DNA of 64,000 nucleotides from Bradyrhizobium iriomotense (GCF_030160715.1 NZ_BSOW01000033.1:33585-97584), one strand, 5' to 3'. Shown: positions 6,952-16,867, numbered from the stretch's first letter. Numbers and translations are program-made. Notes: generated by a model from the letters alone, not told the origin.

Positions 6952-9210
6952 ATGTCGTCGATTGGTACCGCGTTGCTCGATAGCCTGCGTTCCGTTAAGC
7001 GTCCGACCGACTTTTGCGTCGGCGGAATTCGGGAGATCTCCATGCCGACGGTCGATGTCGACGGCTTGGGCAGGATCGCTTTTCCTATCCTGCCCGTCCA
7101 AGCCGAGCGGCTTGTCGCAATCGCCGAGGCAGCACCCTATGGGCGGGGCGAGGAGACGGTGGTCGATCGCGAAGTCCGGAGAACCTGGCAGATCGATTCC
7201 GCCAAAGTTCGGATCGGAGGGCGTAACTGGGAGAAAACCCTGGCCGGACTCGTCGCCGACGTAGCCCGCGGGCTCGGTGTGGGTGAGCAGGTAGCGCCCG
7301 ATTTCTACAAGCTTCTAGTCTACGATACCGGCAGCTTCTTCGTCGACCACCGCGATACCGAGAAGGTCCCCGGCATGTTCGCGACGTTGGTGCTCGTGCT
7401 GCCTTCGTCGCAGAGCGGTGGCGAATTGGTCATAAAGCATCTCGGCCGCGAGGTGACGCTCGACCCACGTCCGGAGGAACCGTCCGAGATCGGTTTTGCG
7501 GCTTTCTATGCCGACTGCGTGCACGAAGTGCGTCCGGTCAAGGCGGGATTTCGCGTCACCCTCATCTTCAACTTGCGGCTCGCCGGCACGAGACGCTCGC
7601 TAAAAGCGCCCGATTATCACGTAGAGCACGGCCGGATCGTGAAATTGTTGCGGGGTTGGGCGAGCGCAGAGGACGAACCTGACAAGCTGATCCTGCCCTT
7701 GGAGCACGCCTATACGCCGGCGGAGCTGTCGTTCAGTGCCCTCAAGGGGGCTGACGCCGGCGTGGCGTCAGTCTTGGCCGAGGCCGCCGCGGAGGCGGAC
7801 TGCGATCTCCACCTCGCTCTCGTCTCGATCGAGGAAAGCGGCAGCGCCGAACATACCGGCTATTACGGCCGGGGCCGCTGGAGTAGCGACGAGGAGGAGG
7901 ACGACGAATTCGAGGTTGCCGAGGTCTTTGACCGGGCGCTGATCCTGTCCGAGTGGCGGCGTCCGGATGGCGGCAAGGCCGAGTTCGACGAGTTTCCGTT
8001 CGCCGAGGACGAGCTATGCCCGCCTGGTGCTTTCGAGGACCTGGCCCCAGACGAGCAGGTTTTTCATGAGGCGACGGGTAACGAGGGCGCATCCTTCGAG
8101 CGCACCTATCGCCGCGCCGGATTCGTGTTGTGGCCAATTGCGCGGAGGCTCGCGGTGCTGAATCAGGCCGGCCTCCGCACGACGCAGCCGTATCTCGAAG
8201 GTCTGACAGCGCGCTGGGAGACAAGCAAGGCAGAGATCCAGTCGCCGTTGTGGCGTGAGGCCGACGAGCTTTCCGGGCATATGCTGCGCACCTGGCCTCG
8301 TCATGTGTGGCGCGACGAGGGCAATATTGACGCGAGCCGGATGCTCAATTTGCTGGTCCGGCTCGGCAATGTGGCGCGCATCGACGCGTTTCTCGCCGGC
8401 CTGTCCGCCGAAGGCATTTACGGCGCGCCCGACAACGAGGCGATCGTGCGTGCGGCCGCCCTCCTTCCGGCCTCGCGTGCAACGGAGCTGCTGGTCCGGA
8501 TTTTCAGCCGTAACGCTCCGGCCCATCTCGGCGCCTGCGGCGATCTGCTGCGGCGCTGCGTTGCGGCGCCGATGGGTACGACGGGCGACCTGGTGCGGAT
8601 CGGCGCAGCCCTGATCGACGCCCTGCCGGGCGCCCCGACCAGGGAGGAGGTCGACACCAGGACCCGGCCAACGCCCATGTCGCCCGGCTTCGTTGTCGAT
8701 CTTCTGACGGCGACGAGCCGGATCGATGCAGGTCTCGCGGCGCGTGCGATCGAGCACCTGCTGGCCTGGTCGAAGACATACAAGCCGGACGAGGTGCTAG
8801 TCCCCGCCGCTCGCACGTTTGCTAAACTGGCGGAAAGCGTGGCGTGGCCGGCAGTGGCGCGGCTCCGAGAGACGTCTCTCGATCATCTGCGCAGGCGCAT
8901 CGCACTGCCGCTGGAGGCGCCACGGAACTGGGCAAGGACCAACCCACTCAAATGCACGTGCGCCGACTGTCGCGGACTGGGCGCGTTCCTGGTTGCGCCG
9001 GATCAACAGCAATGGCGCCTGAAGGCGATCCAGGATCGGAGGACCCATGTCGAGCAAAGCGTTCGGCGCGCGGCGTGCGACCTTGACCTCACGACCGAAA
9101 GGCGCGGCAGCCCCCACACGCTGGTCGCCACCAAGAACCAGGCCAGCTTCGAACGGCGCGCAAAGCAGCGCCGGCAGGATCTGGAGAATGTTTCAGCGCT
9201 GGGCGGATGA
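6952..9210 (+). CDS. large 2OG-Fe(II) oxygenase-domain protein with C-terminal Cys motif
   Basis: A 752-residue protein. Residues about 115-210 form a prolyl-4-hydroxylase-like double-stranded beta-helix: the iron ligands H133-R-D135 and H191 are present, with R201 as the likely 2-oxoglutarate binder (FVDHRDTEK, FYADCVHEV, GFRVTLIFNL). The rest is a long helical region, ending in a compact KCTCADCRG cluster near residues 667-675 that may bind metal. The SD ggggag precedes the ATG. It would hydroxylate a protein or nucleic-acid target; which one cannot be read. The zinc-ribbon gene follows after 42 bases. Confidence 0.8.
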   Translation: MSSIGTALLDSLRSVKRPTDFCVGGIREISMPTVDVDGLGRIAFPILPVQAERLVAIAEAAPYGRGEETVVDREVRRTWQIDSAKVRIGGRNWEKTLAGLVADVARGLGVGEQVAPDFYKLLVYDTGSFFVDHRDTEKVPGMFATLVLVLPSSQSGGELVIKHLGREVTLDPRPEEPSEIGFAAFYADCVHEVRPVKAGFRVTLIFNLRLAGTRRSLKAPDYHVEHGRIVKLLRGWASAEDEPDKLILPLEHAYTPAELSFSALKGADAGVASVLAEAAAEADCDLHLALVSIEESGSAEHTGYYGRGRWSSDEEEDDEFEVAEVFDRALILSEWRRPDGGKAEFDEFPFAEDELCPPGAFEDLAPDEQVFHEATGNEGASFERTYRRAGFVLWPIARRLAVLNQAGLRTTQPYLEGLTARWETSKAEIQSPLWREADELSGHMLRTWPRHVWRDEGNIDASRMLNLLVRLGNVARIDAFLAGLSAEGIYGAPDNEAIVRAAALLPASRATELLVRIFSRNAPAHLGACGDLLRRCVAAPMGTTGDLVRIGAALIDALPGAPTREEVDTRTRPTPMSPGFVVDLLTATSRIDAGLAARAIEHLLAWSKTYKPDEVLVPAARTFAKLAESVAWPAVARLRETSLDHLRRRIALPLEAPRNWARTNPLKCTCADCRGLGAFLVAPDQQQWRLKAIQDRRTHVEQSVRRAACDLDLTTERRGSPHTLVATKNQASFERRAKQRRQDLENVSALGG

Positions 9211-9252
9211 CATTGCCCTCGTCCCGCAGGGAACAGCAAATTCGAGCACGGA

Positions 9253-9960
9253 ATGAGCCGGAAGAATCGGGTTCCACTCGCTGATCGCGTCGCCAGGGCG
9301 GCGGAAGCGGCGCTTGCCGCCCGGAGTTTTGTGAGCGCCATCGACGTTCTCGTCGGGATCGGCTGGCTTGATCCTGAAGCAGTGGAGCGCTGGCGCCGCG
9401 GGCAGGTCGATCACCTCGAAAGGGTCGTCCGGACCAACCTGCCGCGCATCTCGGAAGCCATGAAGCTTTTCCGATCATGGGCGACCACCAGAGGACTGAA
9501 CGCAAGCCAGACGGTGTATGTCGCGCGTACGCCGCGACGGCAGACACTCCGTTTCAGCCGAAGCGGAAATCCTGCAATCGACGCGTCGTATCGGACTCAT
9601 TGGGTCTCGCCGGAGCTCTCCGAGAGGAAGCACGAGCGTCTGGTGAAGAAGGCAAGCCATGCTCCAGAACTGGTGGTCATCCAGCCATTGAACGACGCGT
9701 GGAGATGCCATCGGTGTGGCGGCGCCGACGATCTGTTGATGATGGAGAATCGCGGCCCGGCGTGCTTGGGCTGCATTGGCCTCGATGATCTCGAATTTCT
9801 GCCGGCGGGCGAAGCCTTGCTTACGCGGCGCGTGAAGGCGAGAAGCACGAGATGCGCTGTCGTCGTGCGCTTCAGCAGGACCCGCGGCCGTTACGAACGA
9901 CAGGGTCTGCTGGTCGAGCCGCAGGCATTGGCAGATGTGCAACGCGATCTCTTCCGATAA
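9253..9960 (+). CDS. unknown zinc-ribbon-bearing protein
   Basis: 235 residues. The only clear motif is CHRCGG followed 14 residues later by CLGC (about residues 153-174), a likely zinc ribbon. The N-terminal half is arginine-rich and helical. The layout (helical start, zinc ribbon, basic tail) faintly resembles the N-terminal part of DUF2293 proteins, but the DUF2293 domain is not seen downstream, so the gene could be complete or C-terminally truncated. It sits 42 bases after the oxygenase gene and is probably co-transcribed. I do not assign a function. Confidence 0.55.
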   Translation: MSRKNRVPLADRVARAAEAALAARSFVSAIDVLVGIGWLDPEAVERWRRGQVDHLERVVRTNLPRISEAMKLFRSWATTRGLNASQTVYVARTPRRQTLRFSRSGNPAIDASYRTHWVSPELSERKHERLVKKASHAPELVVIQPLNDAWRCHRCGGADDLLMMENRGPACLGCIGLDDLEFLPAGEALLTRRVKARSTRCAVVVRFSRTRGRYERQGLLVEPQALADVQRDLFR

Positions 9961-10210
9961 CGCTGTTTCGATTCCCGGCTCCGCCCAATCATATTGCAAT
10001 TTTGTTTTGAGTGGCGCGCCAATTCGCGATTTTCTGCGACATTCTTTCCGGAGGGCGCGTAATCGCGCCCACGTGCGCGAGGCTATGCCAGGAGTTCGCC
10101 CGCGTTTGCTGCGCCCTGACAAGGGCACATTAGCTGTGGATTTCAATGACTTTGAAGGAGCCGAGACGCGCCTGGCGGCTAACCTCGCATGATTCGTGGA
10201 GGTAACGTTG

Positions 10211-11809
10211 ATGGCTCGAGTCCAGCCAAAGTCTTCGTCGACGGACGACTATGCGAGACTGATTGCGCGCGCCGTAGCCAAGGGCCGGCCACCCCCGTTC
10301 AGTGACGACCTCGATCGGTACTGCGAAAGTTCCCCACGCGAAATATTTACGGCTTTCGCGGGCGCAACCCGGCACATGCCTCCGGCCGGCAAGGATGAGG
10401 CGCTCGGCATCGGTTATTTGTTTGTGCTGCAGCGGCTGCTCGAGCAGCTGCGCTATCGGACCGATTGCGGCTATGCGGATGCGGCCAAGCTCATCGCCGA
10501 TTTTCAGGCCGACGTCGTCACACGGGTTGAGGCGGGACAGGTCGATGCGCGCATGCTCGCCTTCGTCGGAGGAGCGCTGCACCAATCGAAGATACCGGCA
10601 TCGCCGGAGCTTGCCGCCGCATCGGCCAGGCATTCCAACAATGAGGACGAGGGCGGGCCGCTTCCGACCGACGTCCGCGCGGCACTCGGCGATATCCTCG
10701 AAGCCTGCGGCGGCGATCCGTTCATGATTGTCGGCTCGCTGATCGAGAGCAGCCACGCCATGCCGGTGGAAACCCGAAGCTCTTTGGCAGGAGCCATGGC
10801 GCTCGCGGGGATACCGGAAGGCCGCGCCAATGCAGTTCTGTTCCTGCTCGATCCGGATGCTGCCGTTCGCTGCGCGGTCTCTGTAGCGCTTGATTAGGTC
10901 GCCGCCTCGCTGACGCAGACGGATGTTCGGCGGCTGATTGCGATGCGCAATTGGCGGCCCGAAGACGAGCGAGCTCAAGTCGACGCCGTCATCCGCAAGG
11001 CGCGCGCGGCTGGGATCGATTGTGCGCAGTGGCAGGCCGGTAGCATCGAAGCAGTTGTCGCCTCAGCCATTGACGGCTCCACAACACAAGGCTTCCTGCT
11101 GGTTTCGCCGGCCGGACGGAAGAAGCGGATATCGTCGGTTCTGACCAAAGGCGGGATTGCCGATGCTTGGAGCGGCGAACCGGAATCGGTTCGCCGGATC
11201 GAGGCGAACTTGGCCGGCGCGGGGAGGACTTCCCCTATGCTTGCGGTGTCCCGATCATATCTCGACCGCGCCGTGGCGCATCATTTGGCGCTCAGCACAG
11301 AGAAGCGGGAAGCCGCGCCGTTGGGTTTACTTCAGGTTGCCGAGACGATCGGCGGTGCCGACTGGCAACCCGCGCGGATGGCTTTCGGTGAAGCGCTTGC
11401 CGGGCTGATCGCCGATATCCCGAAGACGATGTGCGAGGCCGCGGCGCTCGCTTCGGTGTTACGCAAGAGCGACGATTTGGCCGACCTCGATGCCGTTGCC
11501 CTGTCTTGGTTCGAGGACGATCCTCAGGTCGCACAAGCGGTGGAAGGTGCGCGCGGTCGCGATCACGCGAAGCTTGCCAATTATCTCTTGCAGAGCGCCC
11601 TTGCGCGGCATCGCGACAGATGGGCCGAGACTGTTCTGCGCACGGCCCTATGGATGTACGAGGCGCCTCCGGAGGCCGATCTGTGCTGGCGTGAGCTCGC
11701 GCTCGTTGCGAAAGCGCTCGCCGACGGTCGGGATATGACTGAGATCGGATTGATGCGCAATATCGCACTGCGGACGATCGCGGTTCTCAGAAGCGCCGGG
11801 CGAATGTGA
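10211..11809 (+). pseudogene. helical-repeat protein interrupted by one in-frame amber codon
   Basis: The true start is ATG 10211, eight bases after a perfect ggagg. The frame runs to TAG at 10895-10897 and then continues uninterrupted in the same frame (VAASLTQTDVRRLIAMRNW) to 11809. Read through, it encodes about 532 residues of alpha-helical, HEAT-like repeats. The stop falls inside a helix (SVALD-stop-VAASL), so a CAG-to-TAG change is likely. No catalytic motif is visible. It may belong with the oxygenase and zinc-ribbon genes upstream. Confidence 0.7.
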
Positions 11810-11913
11810 GTTAGACACGAGTATCGCTCCAATCGGAGCGGAGTGGAGGATCGCAGGCCCTCGCAGATTAGTTAGTCGGGTGCAGCGTGTGGCTGGCCGC
11901 TGCATCATAGGGC

Positions 11914-11966
11914 AACGGCGAAGCAATAGATTCCCATCTTCATCGGCCGTGCCGTGCCAGTTGCCG
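11914..11966. repeat. dispersed repeat, copy 2
   Basis: Near-identical to the copy at 5832-5882 over about 50 bases (acggcgaagcaatag...cccatcttcatcggccgtg). The two copies bracket the stretch with the HigBA, oxygenase, zinc-ribbon and helical-repeat genes, so they may be the scars of a single insertion. Confidence 0.6.
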
Positions 11967-12073
11967 TCAAGGCTGGCCATCCCGCCCACCGTCTCGGGTC
12001 CTCGTTGAGATGCTACCTTGAGTCGATTAACCGGGACTGAGTCTCGGCTCTTCTTATTTGGCGAGGCTGGAAG

Positions 12074-12929
12074 GTGATCGACGTCGATATGGAAAAGCTT
12101 CGGGAGATATACGTCTTTGTCTGCTTCGCCCTCGACATGGCGGCGCTAATTCTCTGCGTGTTTCAGGCCTGGAAAATCGGATCAGCTTCCGCCTTGGGCG
12201 TTGCATTTGTCGCATGTGGCGTGTTTCTTGTTCTTATCCCAGATTAAGACCTTCAAAGTCTGGGAGATCCAAGTTGAACTTCGCGAGACCTTGGATCGCG
12301 CCGAGGAGATAATCGGTCGAGTTCGCAAGCTGGCGTCAATCAGCCCTCGCGCAAGCTATCTGACGATCGCTTGGGGAAATCGTCTAGGGACCCCACCAGC
12401 GAGGGAGAAGCAGACCATGCTTGATGAGATTGATAATCAGCTCGCCGACTTGAAGGTATCACCCGAGGAACTGGCTGATATTCAGCGCCCCTTCGTCAAG
12501 ATGATCCGGCTGGACTTCTTTTTCCTATTTCGAGGCGTCCTCAACCAATACGCTACGATCCTCAACCAAAAGCTAATTGCGAATGTCCACGAGGCCAAAG
12601 GCGCAACTACGGCTAGCGCGGCTGCCATGCAGCATTCGGAGCTCATTTCCGCCTGGAGCAAACGAACTCAGAAGGAAGATCCAAGCGCTGACTTGGAAAG
12701 GCAGTCACTCACTGATGTGCTGAACGACTACATGCCGAGGAACGGCGAATGGTTGAGTGACAAAGAGCTAGCAGTCGTGCAGAAGTTTAGGTCGGAAATC
12801 GTGCGACTGAACGCCGACTGCGAGAAACAAGGCGGCTACACGCCAGAGGCAGTGTCCTTCTATGATCGATACTCGGGACATAACAATATCGACAAGGCCA
12901 AGCAATTGAGAAACGAAGTATTGCAATAG
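12074..12929 (+). pseudogene. two-TM coiled-coil protein split by a +1 frameshift
   Basis: Frame A (GTG 12074 or ATG 12089) encodes two hydrophobic segments, YVFVCFALDMAALILCVFQ and ALGVAFVACGVFLVLIP, and stops at about 12246. The adjacent frame, open from 12201, carries on as QIKTFKVWEIQVELRETLDR and then 220 residues of charged, partly coiled-coil sequence to 12929. Joined near 12240 they give a plausible membrane-anchored protein of about 280 residues. No family is recognised. The shift could be a mutation or, less likely, programmed frameshifting. Confidence 0.55.
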
Positions 12930-13130
12930 GTCATTCGCCGGACCGATTCGAGTTGCATTCATAGCGTCACCGAAATCGAAAAGGGCGAGGAAGATCTTGC
13001 CCCCATGCGTGCGGAACCCGCTGCCAATGTTGGCAGCACGTCGCGTTGGAGGCAGCGTGACCCACCCTTCCGCTGTACCGAGCCTGCCGCGGATGTTCTA
13101 AAGCGGCGACAGCCGCCGAGCCCCTCACCT

Positions 13131-13250
13131 TCACCCGGCTTTGGAAGCTTTTGGGTGCCCCAAACATCCGCCATCCAGAGTAGCCCAGCCGGCGCACAGC
13201 ATGCCAACGATGACGACAACCACCGGCAGAATCACGGTATTTTTCTTCAT
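13131..13250 (-). CDS. possible small membrane peptide (39 aa)
   Basis: The ATG at 13250 follows an agagag/gggag purine stretch. The peptide reads MKKNTVILPVVVVIVGMLCA and then GWATLDGGCLGHPKASKAG, one hydrophobic segment with a positively charged start. It could be a signal-peptide-bearing remnant or a genuine small protein. There is no homology evidence. Confidence 0.3.
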   Translation of the reverse strand: MKKNTVILPVVVVIVGMLCAGWATLDGGCLGHPKASKAG

Positions 13251-13375
13251 CTCTCTGGCTCCCAACTCGCATCCGCCTTAAAGACAACCAGCACTCTGCC
13301 CTCATCCAGAAAGCCGCCTAGCGGCGCGCCTCGCACTTCCTCGACTTGGGCTCCTTAGCGATAGGCAAGGGGACG

Positions 13376-13540
13376 ATCAGCCACGAGGGCAAAGCGACTT
13401 CGCCAACCCGCCCGCGCCCACCGCAACTTCCTTCCGCCCTGACCTCAATCCGATCGAGCAGATCTTCGCCAAACCCAAACACCTCATGCTAGCTGCAGAG
13501 CCTCGTGACGTGGGTAGGCGAACTCCTCTATCTCTTCAAG
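13376..13540 (+). mobile_element. IS630-family transposase remnant
   Basis: From 13438 the plus strand reads PDLNPIEQIFAKPKHLM, the hallmark DDE-region motif of IS630-family transposases (PYSPDLNPIEQ...). A little upstream, in another frame, ISHEGKA resembles the preceding SHKGKA motif. The rest of the element is gone. Confidence 0.7.
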
Positions 13541-13549
13541 GAGGGGTGA

Positions 13550-14506
13550 TTAGGCTCCCAACGCATCCAGAATGTGTTTAGCCACTTGGGGATCGTTCAA
13601 ATAACCCACAATTCCATGCCTATTATCTGTTGCATTGAGAACGGACGCATAGTTTTCGACCGAGGGATTTATAGGAAAACTCGATCCGTCGAGCGGATAG
13701 AGCGCCACCACATCTCTTGGGTCGAAAGCATTGTACCAAGCCTTGATTTTCGCCGGAAATCCAATTGGCCGGAAGCGGTCGCGAATTGCCCTGATCCCAA
13801 GGGGTGAGCCGACCGTTATGAAAGCCCGCACCTTGAGTGCTCGTCGGTCGGTGCGCAAAATGTGATAGGCAACAACAGTCCCAAGCGAATGGCCAACGAT
13901 TACGCATGGAGATTCGTCGATCTTTTCCGCGACCAAGTTGTCGATTGCGTCCTGGACGCCAGGCTGTGATGTGTAGAGGTAGACATCCCGCATGAACTTC
14001 TCGATGAAGGATTGGCTAACACTGCCGGCGTTTCGATCTATCGCCCGGATAATCGCTTGAACCCAAGCCCAATTCTGAGGGCCTTTTTCGGTTGGATTTG
14101 TCCCGAATTGTTCCTGCACCTCAGCATCGCTGATACCCGCCTTGCTTCGCATTTGCTCGGCAACTTCGGCTTGGAAGCTCAAAAAGTCGGCGTCGACGCC
14201 GGCCCCCTTCGTTTGAATGTCCGTCGTGAGAGGAATTTCGAACCTTCGCGTGAAATCATCGAGCTTGTCGCCGTAAAATGGGAAAGCGACGTCGAGCTGA
14301 GGCGGAAGAGTTCGATTATTCTTGGCGGCCCCTTGCTTCAATGTGTCGAGCCAGCTTGCCTTCAGGACATCGGGATCCAAGCCTTGCTGGGAGCGGCCAT
14401 GGACGAATACGAGTCGAGCCGGACGGTCGTCTCCAGCAAAGCTTTTCGTTGCGACGACCGTCGCGAGGCCTGCACCTGCGATAGATAGAAATCGTCGCCG
14501 GTCCAT
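13550..14506 (-). CDS. exported alpha/beta hydrolase (lipase/esterase-like)
   Basis: 318 residues, opening MDRRRFLSIAGAGLATVVAT, a twin-arginine-like signal ending near SFA. LVFVHGRSQQG (about 32-42) is the oxyanion-loop region and VIVGHSLGT (202-210) holds the nucleophile elbow with Ser207. A C-terminal Asp (NAFDPRDVV) and His (DNRHG) complete a plausible triad. SD gaggag precedes the ATG. The gene lies 41 bases downstream of the caspase gene and is probably co-transcribed with it. The substrate is unknown. Confidence 0.8.
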   Translation of the reverse strand: MDRRRFLSIAGAGLATVVATKSFAGDDRPARLVFVHGRSQQGLDPDVLKASWLDTLKQGAAKNNRTLPPQLDVAFPFYGDKLDDFTRRFEIPLTTDIQTKGAGVDADFLSFQAEVAEQMRSKAGISDAEVQEQFGTNPTEKGPQNWAWVQAIIRAIDRNAGSVSQSFIEKFMRDVYLYTSQPGVQDAIDNLVAEKIDESPCVIVGHSLGTVVAYHILRTDRRALKVRAFITVGSPLGIRAIRDRFRPIGFPAKIKAWYNAFDPRDVVALYPLDGSSFPINPSVENYASVLNATDNRHGIVGYLNDPQVAKHILDALGA

Positions 14507-14547
14507 GTAACGTACTCCTCGGTTGAAGAACGCAAGAGATGCGCGAG

Positions 14548-16377
14548 CTATCCGCTATTCTTAAATCCGTTCTGCTGCATGTAGCTGAATACGAGCTCCA
14601 TTCCTTTCGGCCCAAATGTCGTCCACAATCCGTCACGAAGGTCGAAGCGCGCCTGTTCTATCAGCGTTGGCAAGACAACGTTCTTTACGCGCAGCAGCTG
14701 CCAGCCTTGCGACAGCATTGGACAAAAGGGTGTGACTTCGTTCGGGTTATCTACATGCTTGTCCGACAGCGCGTTGGCCAGAAGAGCGACATCAAATAGA
14801 TCGCCCCTGAGATCGCCTCTCATAAATTCCCGCACCGACCGCACCTGGTTAATTAAGTTAGCATCTGCGTAGGCGTAAGCGGCATAGATGCCGAGCGTGG
14901 GATCCACTCCCTTCATGACTCTAATCTGGTCCGCAAGGCGCTCAGCCGCGCGCGCTCTGCTTTCTTCATCTCCTTCTATGCGGAAGGCGCCGTATTTTGC
15001 GGCAGCTCCGACCAATGCATGCAATCTATCGAGCCTCTCTTTCTCTTCATAAGATCCGTACGACCGACTTCCGCCAACTGACGGTGCGTATGTGACGCTC
15101 GAGACTTTCCCTGCCTCGACGGTGATAGTGCCGACAAAACCCGGCAACGCCGCAATCACAGTGCCAGACCCATCGTCGAACATCAGCGCCACGGTCGCAG
15201 GACGCTCATCGGCAGGATAGACTCTGACCAACGCGGGATCCGTGTATCGGCGAAGTATCTCCATGTCATTTCGACTCATTGCTCGAAGGACCCGGGTACC
15301 GTTGATAGCGAGTCCCATCTCGGTCTCGAACGAGCGTGCACCCTTTGCGGTTGAGATCGACGCCTTCGCCTCGGCAAATCCTGACTCGGTTGCGACTTGC
15401 GACAATGTCTGTGCGTAGATGTTGTGAAGTGGGCCTAGCGACCCAACCTGTGTGGTCGCAAGCGCGCTGTTGACGACATCGGAGATTTTTGCATTTTGTT
15501 CTCCAAAGACTGCGCCTGGGCCAGGTGGAGATGCAGGCCGCAAGGCTCGGCCAATATAGAAGTTGTCGCGGCACTCGAGCCGAGTATCGGGAATTTGCCT
15601 GTGCTTTAGATCTATCTGCACAAGGCGAAGAGGGACCTGAACGCGCAGGTAGTCTTCAAGAAAGTAGTTCGGGACAACCAAATTCCCATCGATGGTTTTC
15701 ACCATCTCTTCGCTAGGGTGCTGAAACGCTTCCAAGAAGACTGACGTATAGATTCCTGCATAAGCGTCCGCCGCGACCTTTGCTTCGATGGACGACTGCC
15801 CAGGTTCCGTAGCAAGGAATCGATCAACTTTCCCACTCCTGCCAGGTGGTGCTGGCGAGTTAGGGAAAATGAGCGTCCCGGTCAAAAGGCTCGCGTTGTA
15901 TTCGGGAATTGAGCGGCACGCATCAGATATGAAGACCACGTTCGGGATTCCGCTCCGATGAGCAAGTTCCCAACTTTCCCTCAAGGTCACTGCTTCATTG
16001 GGATCGTCCGGTGCCCCGCTCAATAGCCAGTATTCGTTGAAGCCCACGCACACGCCATGACCAGAGAAATAGATCACCAAGTGAGTGAGTGTTGCGCGCC
16101 CAACAAGTTCGAAGACAGTATCCTTGATCATCTTTGCCGTCACGGGACCGGCATCGTCGACGATGAGCTTGACTTCGAAGCCCTCTCCACAAAGCCAATC
16201 GGCGACCGACTTAGCACCAGAGACCGCTGCCTTTAAGACGGGCAGCGTTCCAGCTTTGTTGATCCCTATCGAAACAGCCGCGCGGGTGTTCGGAACGCCG
16301 CAATCGGCGTGGCTCTTCGCTGCCCAGAGCTGCGCTAGAGCAATGCTTCCGCCAACAAGCAAGTCGCGCCGTCTCAT
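14548..16377 (-). CDS. exported caspase-like (peptidase C14) protein
   Basis: 609 residues from ATG 16377, which has the SD gggagg nine bases upstream. The start MRRRDLLVGGSIALAQLWAA looks like a Tat-type signal. The p20-like domain follows, with AAVSIGINKAG, the catalytic histidine in IYFSGHG (His107) and the catalytic cysteine in VFISDACRS (Cys154). Residues about 280-609 are a long C-terminal region of unknown fold. Caspase homologues cut after basic or acidic residues; the specificity here cannot be read. Export separates it from the known cytoplasmic caspase-based defence systems. Confidence 0.88.
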   Translation of the reverse strand: MRRRDLLVGGSIALAQLWAAKSHADCGVPNTRAAVSIGINKAGTLPVLKAAVSGAKSVADWLCGEGFEVKLIVDDAGPVTAKMIKDTVFELVGRATLTHLVIYFSGHGVCVGFNEYWLLSGAPDDPNEAVTLRESWELAHRSGIPNVVFISDACRSIPEYNASLLTGTLIFPNSPAPPGRSGKVDRFLATEPGQSSIEAKVAADAYAGIYTSVFLEAFQHPSEEMVKTIDGNLVVPNYFLEDYLRVQVPLRLVQIDLKHRQIPDTRLECRDNFYIGRALRPASPPGPGAVFGEQNAKISDVVNSALATTQVGSLGPLHNIYAQTLSQVATESGFAEAKASISTAKGARSFETEMGLAINGTRVLRAMSRNDMEILRRYTDPALVRVYPADERPATVALMFDDGSGTVIAALPGFVGTITVEAGKVSSVTYAPSVGGSRSYGSYEEKERLDRLHALVGAAAKYGAFRIEGDEESRARAAERLADQIRVMKGVDPTLGIYAAYAYADANLINQVRSVREFMRGDLRGDLFDVALLANALSDKHVDNPNEVTPFCPMLSQGWQLLRVKNVVLPTLIEQARFDLRDGLWTTFGPKGMELVFSYMQQNGFKNSG

Positions 16378-16480
16378 GCGGTGCAACCTCCCTAAGCCTA
16401 ATCAGCCTATGGTAGTATTTTTTTTGCGAATTCCAACAAATTTCATGAAGGAAGATCGTCACTCGGCTTTACGGGGCTAA

Positions 16481-16822
16481 CTAAGCTGACTTTCGCCGCG
16501 CTCCGGCGGCCGGCTTCTTTGCTGCCGCTTCCTTCGCCGCCTTCTTGCCGGCGATCGGCATCAGCATCTCTTTCTGGCTCGCCGAGGCCTTCTTCGCCTT
16601 CTTAGCCGGCTTCTTCGATGTCTTAGTCTCGGCCACGGCGCCGCCGACGCTCTTCCGCAGCGCGTCCATCAGATCGACGACGTTCTCGCCCCTCGGCCGT
16701 TCTTTCGGAGTGATAGGTTTGCCGGCGCGCTTCAGATTGATGAGGTCGACGAGTGCTGTCTCATAATGGTCCTCAAACTTCTCGGGATCGAACCGGCCCG
16801 CCTTGCCGACGAAGTAATGTAG
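16481..16822 (-). pseudogene. ku: Ku C-terminal fragment (NHEJ), 5'-truncated
   Basis: The minus frame reads KAGRFDPEKFEDHYETALVD, LINLKRAGKPITPKERPRGE and NVVDLMDALRKSVG, followed by a lysine/alanine-rich tail to 16481. This is the C-terminal end of a bacterial Ku protein, including the basic tail seen in rhizobial Ku. The DNA-ring core is missing: upstream of about 16822 the sequence stops matching. It is wedged between the caspase and lipoprotein genes, an insertion or deletion junction. Confidence 0.85.
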
Positions 16823-16867
16823 GCCGAATCATTCACAATCTGCACTAAACTCTGTGTCGGCACCTGT

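Noticed and set aside
13550..16377. Caspase plus hydrolase as a known antiphage system
   Set aside because: Both proteins carry export leaders, and no sensor (NLR, TPR-STAND, gasdermin) is encoded nearby, so the described cytoplasmic caspase defence systems do not fit.
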